Of a stretch of 64,000 nt of DNA, positions 8,739 to 17,719 are shown one piece after another; the stretch's first letter is position 1; each line of letters begins with the position of its first letter. The stretch covers positions 487,864 through 551,863 of the forward strand of contig LUCW03000005.1 in NCBI GenBank assembly GCA_001586965.3. Direction: 5' to 3'. Position numbers and translations under genes: made by a program. The DNA is from Sphaeroforma sirkka. Lineage: Eukaryota; Opisthokonta; Ichthyosporea; Ichthyophonida. A model generated the notes under the pieces. The model saw nothing but the letters and a program-made list of their open reading frames with translations, had not been told where the DNA came from and made no database searches.

Positions 8739-10795
8739 ATGGACATTCCAACCTACCTAGACTACGAGCTCCCCCTCTGCGAGCGGCTCGATGCGCTGCA
8801 CGCCATGGCCGCGCCCGACACCATGGAGGCCGTGGTGGGGCTGTGCCGTATCCGAGAGGACATGACCACCCGGCTCATGACGGCGTACATTGAGGGGGTC
8901 GCGGGTGACCGGCGGTTCGCGGACGCGCTGCGCATCTACTGCCTGGAGGAGCTGGCGGACGCCGGGGCTACAGAGATGTTCTGCCGGGAGGTACTGGAGC
9001 CAGGGGGCGAGGGCGAGGGCGAGGGCCGGGCCCGGCTGCAAAACGTCTGGCAGGCCGTTGGCGGGCTGTGCAAGACACTCGGTGACCGGGCGGTGGTGGA
9101 CGAGCTGCTGTGGGCCCTGTATGCCCGGCTGGTGGACGTGGACAGCACGGAGGCGGTAGCGGCGACGGGCGTGGCGACCATGACCAGTGGTGGTGGTAGT
9201 GGCATGGCGGTGCGGGCCATTGACAAGAGCATGGTGTTCAGGGTGTACAGGCACGCCCCCATTGCCTGCCTACAGTTTGGTCGGACCAGTGCCTGCGGGA
9301 TGTGGGACGAGAGCATCGCGCTGGCCACGTACGTGCTGGTGCAGCTCAAGTGCACGGTGCACAGCCTCGAGACGTGCCACACGCTCCTGCACCGAGTGTG
9401 CCACAATGCGGACGTGGGGGGACTCGCTGCGGTCGCGGGCGGCAGACACAGTCCTTCAGGTCACTGGGGCCGGGAGCGCGGAGTACATTGCGCTGGCCCG
9501 AGAGTTCCTGGCGATCTCGGAGCGGCAGCTGCTGGGGACGATGGATGCGAGCAAAACGGTATACAAGCACAAGGAGAATGCCCACCTGTTTGACGGCACT
9601 GCGGCGCTGGCGTTCCTGTTTAAGCAGCGGCAGCGGTGTGTGAGGGCAGTGAGGGGCAGCGGCAGCGGTGGCGAGGGCAGTGAGGGCAGCGGCAGCAGCA
9701 TTGGTGGCGAGAACAGTGAGGAGACAGCAGCAGCGGTGCGAGAACAGTGAGGGACAGCGGCAGCGGTGGCGAGAACAGTGAGAACAGCAGCGGCAGCGGC
9801 CGGCGGCAACAAGACGAGCAACAAGCAACAGCGGCAATGATGGCAACAGCAACAGCGCATGGCTGAGAACAGCGCGAGACAGGCAGCAGCCAGCATGCAG
9901 CAAGCCGAACAGTGCAGAGACAGCCAGCTGTGCATGTGCAGCAGCGCAATGCAGAGGCAACGGCGGCAGCCAGTGGCGGCAATAAGAGCGAGCGGCGGCA
10001 CGGCAGCAGTGTGAAGAACAGTGAGGGAGACAGCAACAGCGATTGGCGAGAACAGTGAGAGACAGCAACAGCAGCCAGATGCAAAGAACAGTGAGGGGCA
10101 GCAGCAGCGGCAGCAGCGGCAGCAGTGGCGAGGCAGTGAGGACAGTGAGGGAACAGCAGCAGCAGCGGCGGCGGCAGCAGCGGCGAGCGGCGAGGCGAGT
10201 GGCAGTGAGGGCAGCGGCAGCAGAGGCGGCGGCGAGGGCGGTGGCGGCAGCGGTGGCAGCAGGGTCAGCGAGGCTCTCCCCAACCGGGTGGCCGGCCTTT
10301 GACTACCGTGTGTTCCTGGCCACGGAGCGCCCCGTGGCGTACGAGGGTGGTATCTTCACCGCACTGCTGTACCGAGCGGATACGGACGTTTGCCAGTTCA
10401 GTGGGCACTCGCTCGACGAGCTGCTCTCGGTGGTGTGTCGGCGAATCAAGGGCAGCGAGCACGTCGAGGCGCTGCTGGACCGGCTGTGCGAGGAGTGCGT
10501 GGATATGTCGGACCTGTGCACGACTGGCTTCGCGATGCGGGTCCTGAACGTGTTCGCGGGGATTGACCTGGAGGTGCCGCTGAGCGGGTTCGGGGTGGTG
10601 CTTGAGCTGCGTGAGGCAGTGATGACCATGCTCCAGGAGAAGGAGATCGACGAGACACCCGAGATTGTCAGGGTCCTCGATGACCGAGAGGTGCAACGGG
10701 AGTTGTTTGCACCGTACGCACAGCTCAAGGAGGCGACGCTCCGGGCAGCACTCGAAGAGATCCGTGAATCGTTCCGGCAGTACCTGAAACCATAA
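8739..10795 (+). pseudogene. unknown protein gene split by frameshift and low-complexity expansion
   Basis: ATG 8739 starts a GC-rich alpha-helical protein (MDIPTYLDYELPL...) with no family I recognise. At the six-G run 9415-9421 the frame stops making sense, and dropping one G continues a plausible protein (NADVGDSLRSRAADT...) up to about 9640. From 9640 to 10270 lies a GCA/GTGAGG-rich low-complexity block with stops in the current frame. From about 10285 the protein-like sequence resumes in another frame (WPAFDYRVFLATERP...) and ends at TAA 10795. So the three parts are probably one gene, broken by a repeat expansion, or spliced: GTGAGG inside the block resembles a donor site. A truncated copy of its 5' end lies at 2775. 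Confidence 0.6.
9640..10275. repeat. GCAGCGG/GTGAGG low-complexity block inside a gene
   Basis: Irregular tandem mixture of GGCAGCGGCAGC, GTGAGGACA and AACAGCAGC units. It is open only in parts of each frame and separates the two coding halves of the 8739-10795 gene. It has the look of slippage expansion. Confidence 0.75.
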
Positions 10796-10845
10796 AGGTT
10801 TAGGGTTTAGGGTTTAGTGTTCTAAAATAAATTAATGAAAACAAA

Positions 10846-11241
10846 ATGCTATGTGGTTATCAAACGCTGTGCAAATCCGTTATGCCCATCATCTCTCGGC
10901 GACTCGGTGTCTCGAACGTGAGTACGGGGGATCGCGAGCAGTGGCTCGCGTACTTGGAAGACTACGTGGACACCGTCGAACGGCTCATGGGTTCGGGGGG
11001 GCACTGTAGGTTCGAGGTATACTCGGAAGCCCTGGAAGTCTGTGTGAACTTTGAAAAGTGCTTGAAGGCACGCAAAGCGTGTACGTGTCTTAAGTACGGG
11101 GGAGCCGCAGATCACGGCCACGCACGGGTTCTAGAGATGTACGCCAAACTGACACACAAACTGGTGTCTGTGATACAATGGTATGAAAGTTTAGATCTCT
11201 GCACGCTAGATCGCCGCAATGCACGCAGGGATTGGTCCTAA
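10846..11241 (+). CDS. unknown protein, 131 aa
   Basis: ATG in the context AACAAAATGC, preceded by telomere-like TTTAGGG units and AT-rich leader. The protein is helical, with several Cys (CVNFEKCLKARKACTCLKYGG) that might bind metal. I recognise no family. It ends 15 bases before the tRNA gene, which is on the opposite strand. GC content and codon use resemble neighbours, which supports it as real. Confidence 0.55.
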   Translation: MLCGYQTLCKSVMPIISRRLGVSNVSTGDREQWLAYLEDYVDTVERLMGSGGHCRFEVYSEALEVCVNFEKCLKARKACTCLKYGGAADHGHARVLEMYAKLTHKLVSVIQWYESLDLCTLDRRNARRDWS

Positions 11242-11256
11242 ATCCATTTCAAAAAG

Positions 11257-11327
11257 TCTCCAACACGGGAATCGAACCCATGGCAGATGAATGGGAATCA
11301 TCTATGTTACCACTACACCAGTTGGAT
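11257..11327 (-). tRNA. tRNA-Gly (anticodon CCC)
   Basis: The minus strand folds as a complete cloverleaf of 71 bases. The acceptor arms are ATCCAAC and GTTGGAG (six pairs, first position A-G mismatched). The D arm is GTGT-AGTGGTA-ACAT. The anticodon stem GATGA/TCATC has seven-base loop TTCCCAT, giving anticodon CCC with T33. The T arm is ATGGG-TTCGATT-CCCGT and the discriminator base is A, as usual for eukaryotic tRNA-Gly. CTTTTT follows directly, a pol III stop. CCA is not encoded. It would decode GGG, a codon common in these GC-rich genes. The mismatch at 1:72 leaves function slightly uncertain. Confidence 0.88.
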
Positions 11328-11385
11328 TTTAATTTATGGAGGACTAGTAGTCTAGAAGAGTTAAAAAAAAAAAAAAATCTTTATT

Positions 11386-11835
11386 TCATACGCCGTGTGT
11401 CTCTACAAACAGTCGTTGGTCTGGTGTCAGTAACTCAGAGTTGGCATTGATCAATTTCCACTTTCGATCGACACCTAGGGCGTCCATCGTTTCGTATGTA
11501 AAGTCGTCAAAGACGACAAAATAGCCCCGGTCGGCGACGAGGTCCAGGTACTCGGTACATTCAGGCACCCGCTTGGTAGTGCGTCGCAGCACCTCCATCT
11601 GCTCGTCAAACATGGCCGGCGCCTTTTTGAGAATCATGTCCAGAAGCAGTTCGGGGTTTTTCCCTCGCCGGACCAGCTCGTTGTACAAGTAGGGGGCCTC
11701 CCTGTGCCAGGTGACTGGCTTGCCCTCGAACACATCACATGATGTCATGATGAGCTCGATGAGCTCCAGGGCCGAGTCGGATGCATTCTTCAAGTCGGGA
11801 GCAGTCGAGAAGACGGCGTCGATAATGAAGGACAT
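11386..11835 (-). CDS. unknown protein, 149 aa
   Basis: Start taken at ATG 11835 (MSFIIDAVFS), 68 bases after a TATAAAAGG box (minus strand, 11903-11911); the longer frame to 11919 would include the promoter. The protein is mainly helical (SALELIELIM..., PELLLDMILKKAP) with a C-terminal mixed region. I recognise no domain. The gene lies between two direct copies of CTAGTAGTCTAGAA (11344-11357 and 11927-11940). Confidence 0.6.
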   Translation of the reverse strand: MSFIIDAVFSTAPDLKNASDSALELIELIMTSCDVFEGKPVTWHREAPYLYNELVRRGKNPELLLDMILKKAPAMFDEQMEVLRRTTKRVPECTEYLDLVADRGYFVVFDDFTYETMDALGVDRKWKLINANSELLTPDQRLFVETHGV

Positions 11836-11902
11836 TGTGTTTTTTTTTTTCTTCGAATTTTGTCTGCTGTGGAAAAGTGATTTGAAGCTACAAACACTGA
11901 CG

Positions 11903-11911
11903 CCTTTTATA
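11903..11911 (-). promoter_or_regulatory. TATA box of the 11835 gene
   Basis: TATAAAAGG on the minus strand, about 68 bases upstream of ATG 11835. Confidence 0.55.
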
Positions 11912-12039
11912 CTTTGCAAATGGGGGCTAGTAGTCTAGAAATAAAAACGGTCCACAAATCAGGTCGGGCTGGTGGGCTATATAATCAAAAGAGCCGTGGC
12001 TTTGGACCCCAGTCTAGTAGCCCCGACCAGGTGGCGGCG

Positions 12040-12226
12040 AAATCGGGTCAATGTATGTTGTACAAAATAATTAGGTCTAAAGCCAAAACAATCGGGTCAA
12101 TGTATGTTGTACAAAATAATTAGGTCTAAAGCCAAAACAATCGGGTCAATGTATGTTGTACAATGACTGAAGAATCGGGTCTAAAGCCAAAACAATCGGG
12201 TTGCCGTGCTGGGAATCGGGTTGCCG
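12040..12226. repeat. tandem 49-bp repeat with AATCGGGTC motif
   Basis: About three copies of a 49-base unit that includes AATCGGGTCAATGTATG and ATTAGGTCTAAAGCC, then shorter AATCGGGTTGCCGTGCT copies. No gene in 11941-12228. Related AATCGGGT-type arrays occur at 40066-40600 and 51183-52440. Confidence 0.8.
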
Positions 12227-12228
12227 TG

Positions 12229-13566
12229 CTAGAGTACGAAATAGAGCACAATAGCAACTAGGATTAGCAGGATTGCTATACCTAGTGCAACCCACTTCGC
12301 ATTGCTGCCACCCTCCTCGTCGCCACCGTCGTCACCACCGACAGGCGCACTATCACCACCATCATCGCCGCCATCGTCAGCCTCCACCTGCTCTTGGTGG
12401 ATAATGTCTGTCTTTTCGGATGCCTGCTCGACTTCGTTCTTGCACTCAGAGATCACATCTCCCCCAATGTTGGCGCCGTCCGCGACATCGACCTTACAGC
12501 TTTGGAGTGAAACGTCCGAACACGGAGTGCCGCCCAGCGCCACATTGCCCAGCCCGCTGTCTATACACCCCTGGTCCATGCACATAAACAGCTTGGAGGT
12601 CAGCGACACGTCTGGGAACTTTTTCTGCATGTCCGCCAGGTACGCATCGTTCTTGTCCTGGTTGAAGCACTCACACCGCGCCTTGCCGGAATTGATCGTC
12701 TTGGCACACCACGTCTTGGTCACAGGGTTTGCGTTGACGGGGTTGTGCTGCGCCCACTTGAAGCAGTCGTTGTCGTCAAACCCCTTGGTGGCACAGTACG
12801 CGGTCATGTCGTTGGTGCACGCGTCGGTCTGGTTCGATATGCCCGACGCAGAGCACGCCGAGGTCCCGGGCAGCCCGTCCACCATGCAGCACTGGAGCCT
12901 AAAGTACGGGTACTCTGTATTCGACGCCACGAGCGTCTTGAGCTTGACGTCCGACAGCTCCAGCAGCTGCACGTACACAGTGTAGCGCCCGTAGCCGTCG
13001 TCGTCGCTGCTGGCAAAGTACGGGTTGCCCCGGTCCGTGGTGCCCAGGTACCGCGTGGTGGAGCCGTCGAGCCGCATCGCGCACGACAGCAGCTTGCCCT
13101 TGGGTCCGTCTGTGACAGAGGACTCTCCCGTGGTCACGTCGCGCGTCTCACACACGGCCCCGAGCCTCGCCACGGCGGCGGTTCCGGACCCCTGCCCCAT
13201 ACCCCCTACACCCACGGCGGCGACCTCCTTGCGGGCCTTGATGTACTTTTCCTCTGCATTCAGTGTCAGGTAGTGCCCCGAGGCCTGGTCCTTGAGGTCA
13301 AAGACTGGGTTGTCGCCCGTGTCGTGGCGGTACTCCATCACAATGTCGGTGCCGCCGTACATGTCTTGCAGTGCCAGATAGCCGCTGGTCATGACGCCGA
13401 GCCCGTACAGGGTTGACGGGGGCTCGGTCTGCGCGGCGGTCGTGGCGGCGGTTGTGGGTGAGACGTACAGGCGGACAACGGCCTGGTCGAGCAGCGACGG
13501 GTTGGTCTTCCATATCTTGACGAGCTCGTCGCGCGGGACGCCCTCGAGTTTCTGCACGGACGTCAT
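12229..13566 (-). CDS. C-terminally anchored virion-type membrane protein with Cys-rich domain, 445 aa
   Basis: Residues 1-215 form a domain shared with the 33705-34514 protein (IWK..P.LLD.A.V near the N-terminus; CAMRL...YLG...SSDDDG...VYVQLLELSD). Residues ~220-370 hold about 16 Cys in a pattern (AYC...CFKWAQ...WC...CECF...MCMDQGC...C...C) that recalls the Cys-rich myristoylated membrane proteins of large DNA viruses related to poxvirus entry-fusion components; this is a weak resemblance by eye. An acidic Gly/Asp linker leads to a C-terminal membrane helix (WVALGIAILLILVAIVLYFVL). Such proteins sit in the virion membrane. There is no N-terminal MG, so no myristoylation site is seen. Confidence 0.6.
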   Translation of the reverse strand: MTSVQKLEGVPRDELVKIWKTNPSLLDQAVVRLYVSPTTAATTAAQTEPPSTLYGLGVMTSGYLALQDMYGGTDIVMEYRHDTGDNPVFDLKDQASGHYLTLNAEEKYIKARKEVAAVGVGGMGQGSGTAAVARLGAVCETRDVTTGESSVTDGPKGKLLSCAMRLDGSTTRYLGTTDRGNPYFASSDDDGYGRYTVYVQLLELSDVKLKTLVASNTEYPYFRLQCCMVDGLPGTSACSASGISNQTDACTNDMTAYCATKGFDDNDCFKWAQHNPVNANPVTKTWCAKTINSGKARCECFNQDKNDAYLADMQKKFPDVSLTSKLFMCMDQGCIDSGLGNVALGGTPCSDVSLQSCKVDVADGANIGGDVISECKNEVEQASEKTDIIHQEQVEADDGGDDGGDSAPVGGDDGGDEEGGSNAKWVALGIAILLILVAIVLYFVL

Positions 13567-13661
13567 TTAGTAGTAGGGATTTAAAAAAAAAATTGTTGGT
13601 GGCGCTCATCGTTCACGCCTTTCGCGTGAGGGGTCCAGAGAGCCGTGTTGCCTGTAGACTA

Positions 13662-13670
13662 TTATATAAG
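13662..13670 (+). promoter_or_regulatory. TATA box of the kinase gene
   Basis: TTATATAAG, 67 bases before ATG 13737. Confidence 0.6.
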
Positions 13671-13736
13671 ACGTCTACAAGGGCGGTTTCAATCACACTT
13701 TACATTTACCAAGTTTTGAGAACAACCCCTAAAACA

Positions 13737-14819
13737 ATGCGTACTCCCAACAGCCCGTTAACGTCTGGTGTGACAACAACCCCCAAGGCAGCACGGCCCC
13801 TGTCGCTGCTGGCCGAGGCGATTGCGCAGCTTGAAAAGTACCAGCCAGCGAGGGTAGCCCCACCGTGCACGCCAGCCCGGGCAGTTCGGAGACCCTTTAC
13901 GCTGGCTGAGGCCATTGCGCGGATCGAAAACCCTAGAAAAGCAACCCCGCCAGCTCCCGAAGTGCTGCCACGGGACAACGGCCAAAGGACCAGGGGTCCC
14001 GTGTTGCAGCGGTTCACAAACGGCACAAAGACGGTTGAAGTCTACAAGGATGTGGTGGTCAAAATCTACAGTGGGGGCGAGGACGTGGCCCAGTGTGCCG
14101 AGCACGAGCACCGTATGGCCGTGGCGTTTGCGGGGCACCCGCACATCATGGACGTCCTGGGGGGAGTAGTCAGGGTATCGGACCCGTTGCGGGGGCAGGG
14201 GCTGACAATGCTGCACCTGCGTAACCACGGGGTTGAACTGACGGATGCGATGAACGGCAACATAACGTTGAGAGAAAAGGTCCTGGTGGTGAGCCAGATT
14301 GCGTCGGCTGTGCGCTGCCTGCACTCGAACGGCTATGTGCATCGCGATATTAAGATTGACAACGTCTGCCTACGCCGTGTCGCACATGGGTCGATCGCCG
14401 CCACGCTTGTGGATCTGGAGACATGCATGTGTGTCGAGGATATCAACCCCCAGGGTGTGACGGGTACGCGAGCCTACTTCCACCCGACGATGGTGGCCAA
14501 CATGAAGATGGGCAGGGACCCCTTTGCCGACCTGGACGTGCTCGACGCTGACCGCTGGGCGTTTGCCGTGATGGTGGTATCGCTGTTCCGCCACCGGCAC
14601 CTGTGGGAGCTGGCTGACGAAGAGGGCGATGCCCAGTACGCTTCGTTCATCGGCACCCCGAGTCCCCTGTTTGACAACGTGCTGGTTGAAATGTCAAACT
14701 TGGAGGGCAATGTGGTAGCGGAGAACATGATGTACACGGCGCTCAACGTGTTGCGAAACTATCGCGATGATCATTCAAGGTGTATGGAGGACTACGGCTG
14801 GTGTCCAGCACCACTTTGA
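13737..14819 (+). CDS. protein kinase, 360 aa
   Basis: The N-terminal ~75 residues contain two copies of an LAEAIAxxE motif and Pro-rich linkers. The kinase domain follows: VVVKIYS (Lys 109), an acidic helix (AEHEHR), catalytic loop YVHRDIKIDNVCL (residues 200-212, with HRD, Lys and Asn intact), the metal-binding motif as VDLET in place of DFG, and DADRWAFAV in the F helix. A conventional Gly-rich loop is not evident. The intact HRD..K..N and Asp suggest an active Ser/Thr-type kinase despite the DLE variant. Start chosen at ATG 13737 from TATA spacing. It is divergent from the membrane-protein gene on its left. AATAAA repeats follow the stop. Confidence 0.8.
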   Translation: MRTPNSPLTSGVTTTPKAARPLSLLAEAIAQLEKYQPARVAPPCTPARAVRRPFTLAEAIARIENPRKATPPAPEVLPRDNGQRTRGPVLQRFTNGTKTVEVYKDVVVKIYSGGEDVAQCAEHEHRMAVAFAGHPHIMDVLGGVVRVSDPLRGQGLTMLHLRNHGVELTDAMNGNITLREKVLVVSQIASAVRCLHSNGYVHRDIKIDNVCLRRVAHGSIAATLVDLETCMCVEDINPQGVTGTRAYFHPTMVANMKMGRDPFADLDVLDADRWAFAVMVVSLFRHRHLWELADEEGDAQYASFIGTPSPLFDNVLVEMSNLEGNVVAENMMYTALNVLRNYRDDHSRCMEDYGWCPAPL

Positions 14820-14920
14820 ATGACGTCTAGTGTTAGAGCTTGGGGTTGTAAAATAAATAAATAAATAAATAAATATATAGATAAAAATTATCAGATTTAT
14901 TGTTGGACCCGACCAGAGGT

Positions 14921-16291
14921 CTAGGGCTTAAAGATCGGCGCCTTCTGACCCTGGATCAGGACGTACATGTCATCGACCACCACGGGCTTGTCGAGCTTGA
15001 TCTTGATCTCGGCACCCGGCAGCAGGAGCTTGAGATTGGCCGTCTTGATCGTCTGGCCGTTGCACACCAGGTACGCGTCGTGGTAGACCGCTGCGGCCCC
15101 GTAGTTGACGAGCGTGACGGAGCTCGCGGCCGTGTCCTTCTTGAGCTTGTCCTTGAGCTTGAGGCGGTACCCCATCATTGCGCTGGCAGTGTGTATCCGC
15201 TCTTTTTTAGAATTTTTAAACACGCCGTTGCCCATGGCGTACGTCAGCCACCAGAGCTTCGCGCAGTCCTCGAAGCGCACCATGTCCGAGGAGCTATTGA
15301 GCGACTCTGGGCTATTACTGAACTCGCCGCCAATGGCTTGGCTCTGAGCGCGTTCGTCGACCACAAAGCCATCAAACATCCGGGTGATGTACTCGATGGT
15401 CTCGCGGCGCTTGTCCAGCAGCGTGTCTGAGAACACGCCGTAGCCAAAGTCGGTGCCACTGGCCACCCCCTGTGTCAGGGCGTCATTGCTAATGGCAAAC
15501 GGGATCTTGAGGCTGGCCTTGCACTGCGCGAGGTACTGCTCCACAAACTCGGGGCTGGGGAACGTTACACCACGGGACATCTGCCCCCCGTAGAGGTGAA
15601 ATTCACTCCAAAACCCAAAGCCGACCTGCAGGTATGCGATGCCGTTGTTGCCGTTGTAGCGCTCGGCGAGGTGGCGCACAAACTCGAGCACGAACGCTTG
15701 GTACGTCGCGTTCGTCCAGTCGGGGTAGTGGTGGCGTCCGTCATTGGACTTGACCTCCTTGTAGTCGCCGCGGGCCTTGATGAAGTGCGGCACGTAGGTC
15801 TCCTTCTCACTGGGCGACCCCATGTCGCCGATGCGCAGAATGAGCGCGTTGCCGCGCTCCTGGGTCTTGGTGATCTGGGCGTCGAGATGCGTCCAGTCCG
15901 GGGCGGGGAACTTGTAGCTGCTGCTGGGGGCGCAGCGGTTCTTGATGAGCAGGCGGCTGGTGCGGCGGAAGCGGCTCTCCTCAGGCTCGGACTCGGACTC
16001 GGGGCCCGTCTTGTCGGGCTCGGTATCCGTTTCAGAGTCGGATTGAGAGTCTGAAGCAGTTTCAGATTCCGTCTCCGAGCCGGTCTCCGAGTCAGTCTCC
16101 GATGCAGTCTCCGAGTCCGATCCCTCCGAGGCCGCACGCCGCTTGTCCTTGGGGTACACGTCGCTGTACTTTATACCAAAGTACTCGAGGCGCAGAAAGT
16201 CATATTCTTTGGACATGCCGCTCGTGGCCCAGTACGCAATGCCGGTCAGCGGCATGACCTCGGTGCTGGTGTCGGTCTTGGGCTCAAACAT
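14921..16291 (-). CDS. glycoside-hydrolase-like (DUF4832-type TIM barrel) protein, 456 aa
   Basis: After a 45-residue N-terminus comes a very acidic Ser/Glu/Thr/Asp repeat (residues ~55-105, SETE type). The rest resembles DUF4832/GH42-like barrels: LILRIGDMG, TYQAFVLEFVRHLAERYN, the typical strand YLQVGFGFWSEFHLYG, and later FGYGVFSDTLL, followed by a C-terminal beta-sandwich with LVNYGAAAVYHDAYLV and LLLPGAEIKI. Family members are thought to act on polysaccharides, but catalytic residues are not established, so activity is an inference. No signal peptide. It belongs to a minus-strand group with the lyase-like protein and the GNAT. The acidic repeat is a likely length-variable linker. Confidence 0.5.
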   Translation of the reverse strand: MFEPKTDTSTEVMPLTGIAYWATSGMSKEYDFLRLEYFGIKYSDVYPKDKRRAASEGSDSETASETDSETGSETESETASDSQSDSETDTEPDKTGPESESEPEESRFRRTSRLLIKNRCAPSSSYKFPAPDWTHLDAQITKTQERGNALILRIGDMGSPSEKETYVPHFIKARGDYKEVKSNDGRHHYPDWTNATYQAFVLEFVRHLAERYNGNNGIAYLQVGFGFWSEFHLYGGQMSRGVTFPSPEFVEQYLAQCKASLKIPFAISNDALTQGVASGTDFGYGVFSDTLLDKRRETIEYITRMFDGFVVDERAQSQAIGGEFSNSPESLNSSSDMVRFEDCAKLWWLTYAMGNGVFKNSKKERIHTASAMMGYRLKLKDKLKKDTAASSVTLVNYGAAAVYHDAYLVCNGQTIKTANLKLLLPGAEIKIKLDKPVVVDDMYVLIQGQKAPIFKP

Positions 16292-16408
16292 GTTTTTGCC
16301 CTTGTCTTTTGTATTGGCTGGTGTGTTTGTCTCGCTTTAATTCATTACTCGCTTTAATTACATTTGACGCTGCTGGATGATTTCGTTTTTTTATTTTTTA
16401 TTTTTCAT

Positions 16409-17050
16409 CTACTTCAAGTCGCGGATGATGTACTGCACCTCGTGGATGTCGCGGTAGTCGCCGCACTTGCGGTACAGACCAAACTTGCTGCGCAGATTCT
16501 GGTGAGTCTTGCCGTCAAAGTTATTGGCGCGCACCGACACGTTCGCGCTAACGCCCTTGCCGCGACACGACGCATCGAGCTTTAGTATGTTCTTGCCAAA
16601 CAACCCGTGCACGCGGAACTCGAGCCACTGGTCGTAGACGTCGGCCAGCTTGGCGATCCGCTGCGTCTTGAAGAAGTTGCCCGGGCTGTTCAGGTACACC
16701 TCGGTCTCGGAGATGCTGACGGTGAGCGGCGGCAGCGACGCCCTGGTCTTGATCTGGTACAGGTGGTAGAACTTGCCGCTCAGTTTCGAGTTGAGGCGGG
16801 TGGGCTTGCGGATGCGCATGGCGAACTTGGCGTCAAAGGTGTCGCCCAAATTTATGTATGGGGTTTTGACCTCGTTTCGCTGGCGGTCAGCCTTGGCACC
16901 ATCGGCACCGTCTTTGTCCGCTGGGTACATGAGCACCCGGAGTACGTCGTCCGCGGAGTTGTAGACGAAGTGGGGCTTTGAAGATGAGTTTTTAGGGGGG
17001 CTTTCCTCGACGGCAAGACCATATTTGTCAAAAAAAGAGGGCAGTTTCAT
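16409..17050 (-). CDS. polysaccharide-lyase-like beta-jelly-roll protein, 213 aa
   Basis: The order of motifs fits concanavalin-like polysaccharide lyases (PL20/heparinase-I-like): LGDTFDAKFAMRIRK, then GKFYHLYQIK, a short LTVSISETEVYL strand, WLEFRV, and the C-terminal SKFGLYRKCGDYRD with a last strand. In that family the His and Tyr near the centre and the GLYR strand line the active groove. If active, it would cut uronic-acid polysaccharide such as glucuronan. No signal peptide is visible, so it may be packed in particles or released on lysis. It lies just upstream of the glycoside-hydrolase-like gene on the same strand. The call is by eye. Confidence 0.45.
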   Translation of the reverse strand: MKLPSFFDKYGLAVEESPPKNSSSKPHFVYNSADDVLRVLMYPADKDGADGAKADRQRNEVKTPYINLGDTFDAKFAMRIRKPTRLNSKLSGKFYHLYQIKTRASLPPLTVSISETEVYLNSPGNFFKTQRIAKLADVYDQWLEFRVHGLFGKNILKLDASCRGKGVSANVSVRANNFDGKTHQNLRSKFGLYRKCGDYRDIHEVQYIIRDLK

Positions 17051-17189
17051 TCTTGGTTTATTTCATGACCCATGGCCTGGTTTGGGTGGAATTGTGGTTT
17101 GGCACATGTGTGCAAACGACAGTTTTGAAAATGAGCACAGCTGTGCACATTTTTGTCACTGAGCCCCCCACACAATTTTGCGTGGCGGA

Positions 17190-17586
17190 CTAGAACAGCA
17201 TACTCATGTCGCGTCGATCGCCTGGAGCGCTCACGAAGCCCATGCTCTCGTACAGCGGGACGAGCTCGTCGTTCAGGGCGTGGAGCGCGAGCTCGCCTAC
17301 TCGGAGCATCTTGCAGGCGTTGACGATAAACTCAATGATGGTCCGGCCGCCGCGGATCTCGGTGCAGACGAGGTTGATGATGGCGAGGCTGTCGTCGACG
17401 TTGACGGAAGCAAAACCACAGACTCTGCCGTCGATGCAGTTGACCACAAACGTGTTGCCGATGCTTAGGAATGTCTTGACCTGGTCGTTTGTAAAGGCTT
17501 TGCGGCAGATGACATTGCGTCCATCGGGAGTAGCCCGCATGATCTTGGTCAAGAGACGACCTGTCATTGTCTGGTATACCTCGAGC

Positions 17587-17588
<2 letters not shown>
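17190..17588 (-). CDS. GNAT-family N-acetyltransferase, 132 aa
   Basis: Small single-domain protein of the usual GNAT length. Visible elements are the central strand pair (NTFVVNCIDGRVCGFASVNVDD), the motif-A region SLAIINLVCTEIRGGRTIIEF (with GG in place of the usual Q/RxxGxG/A acetyl-CoA loop), and the late ALNDELVPLYESMGFVSAP, which matches the conserved N..A..lYe..GF strand-helix. The substrate is unknown. The leader between the TATA box (17671-17679) and the ATG is almost entirely a (CA)n repeat in the sense direction. Confidence 0.65.

Positions 17589-17589
<1 letters not shown>

Positions 17590-17665
<76 letters not shown>
17590..17665. repeat. (GT)n microsatellite in the GNAT leader
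   Basis: About 37 GT units on the plus strand, so (CA)n in the GNAT mRNA sense, directly before its ATG. Confidence 0.95.
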
Positions 17666-17668
<3 letters not shown>

Positions 17669-17670
17669 AG

Positions 17671-17679
17671 ATTTATATA
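17671..17679 (-). promoter_or_regulatory. TATA box of the GNAT gene
   Basis: TATATAAAT on the minus strand, about 85 bases upstream of the ATG, on the far side of the CA repeat. Confidence 0.6.
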
Positions 17680-17719
17680 CACTGCAAAAAAGAAAATCAA
17701 AAAATCACAGTGATGGTCC

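Noticed and set aside
9346-10283. Minus-strand Cys/Leu-rich frames across the low-complexity block
   Set aside because: Translations of CTG/CCG-type repeats, open by composition only.
17051-17189. Palindromic CAGCTG/GTGCACA stretches as a possible origin or RNA
   Set aside because: Short and imperfect; no consistent fold or repeat set.
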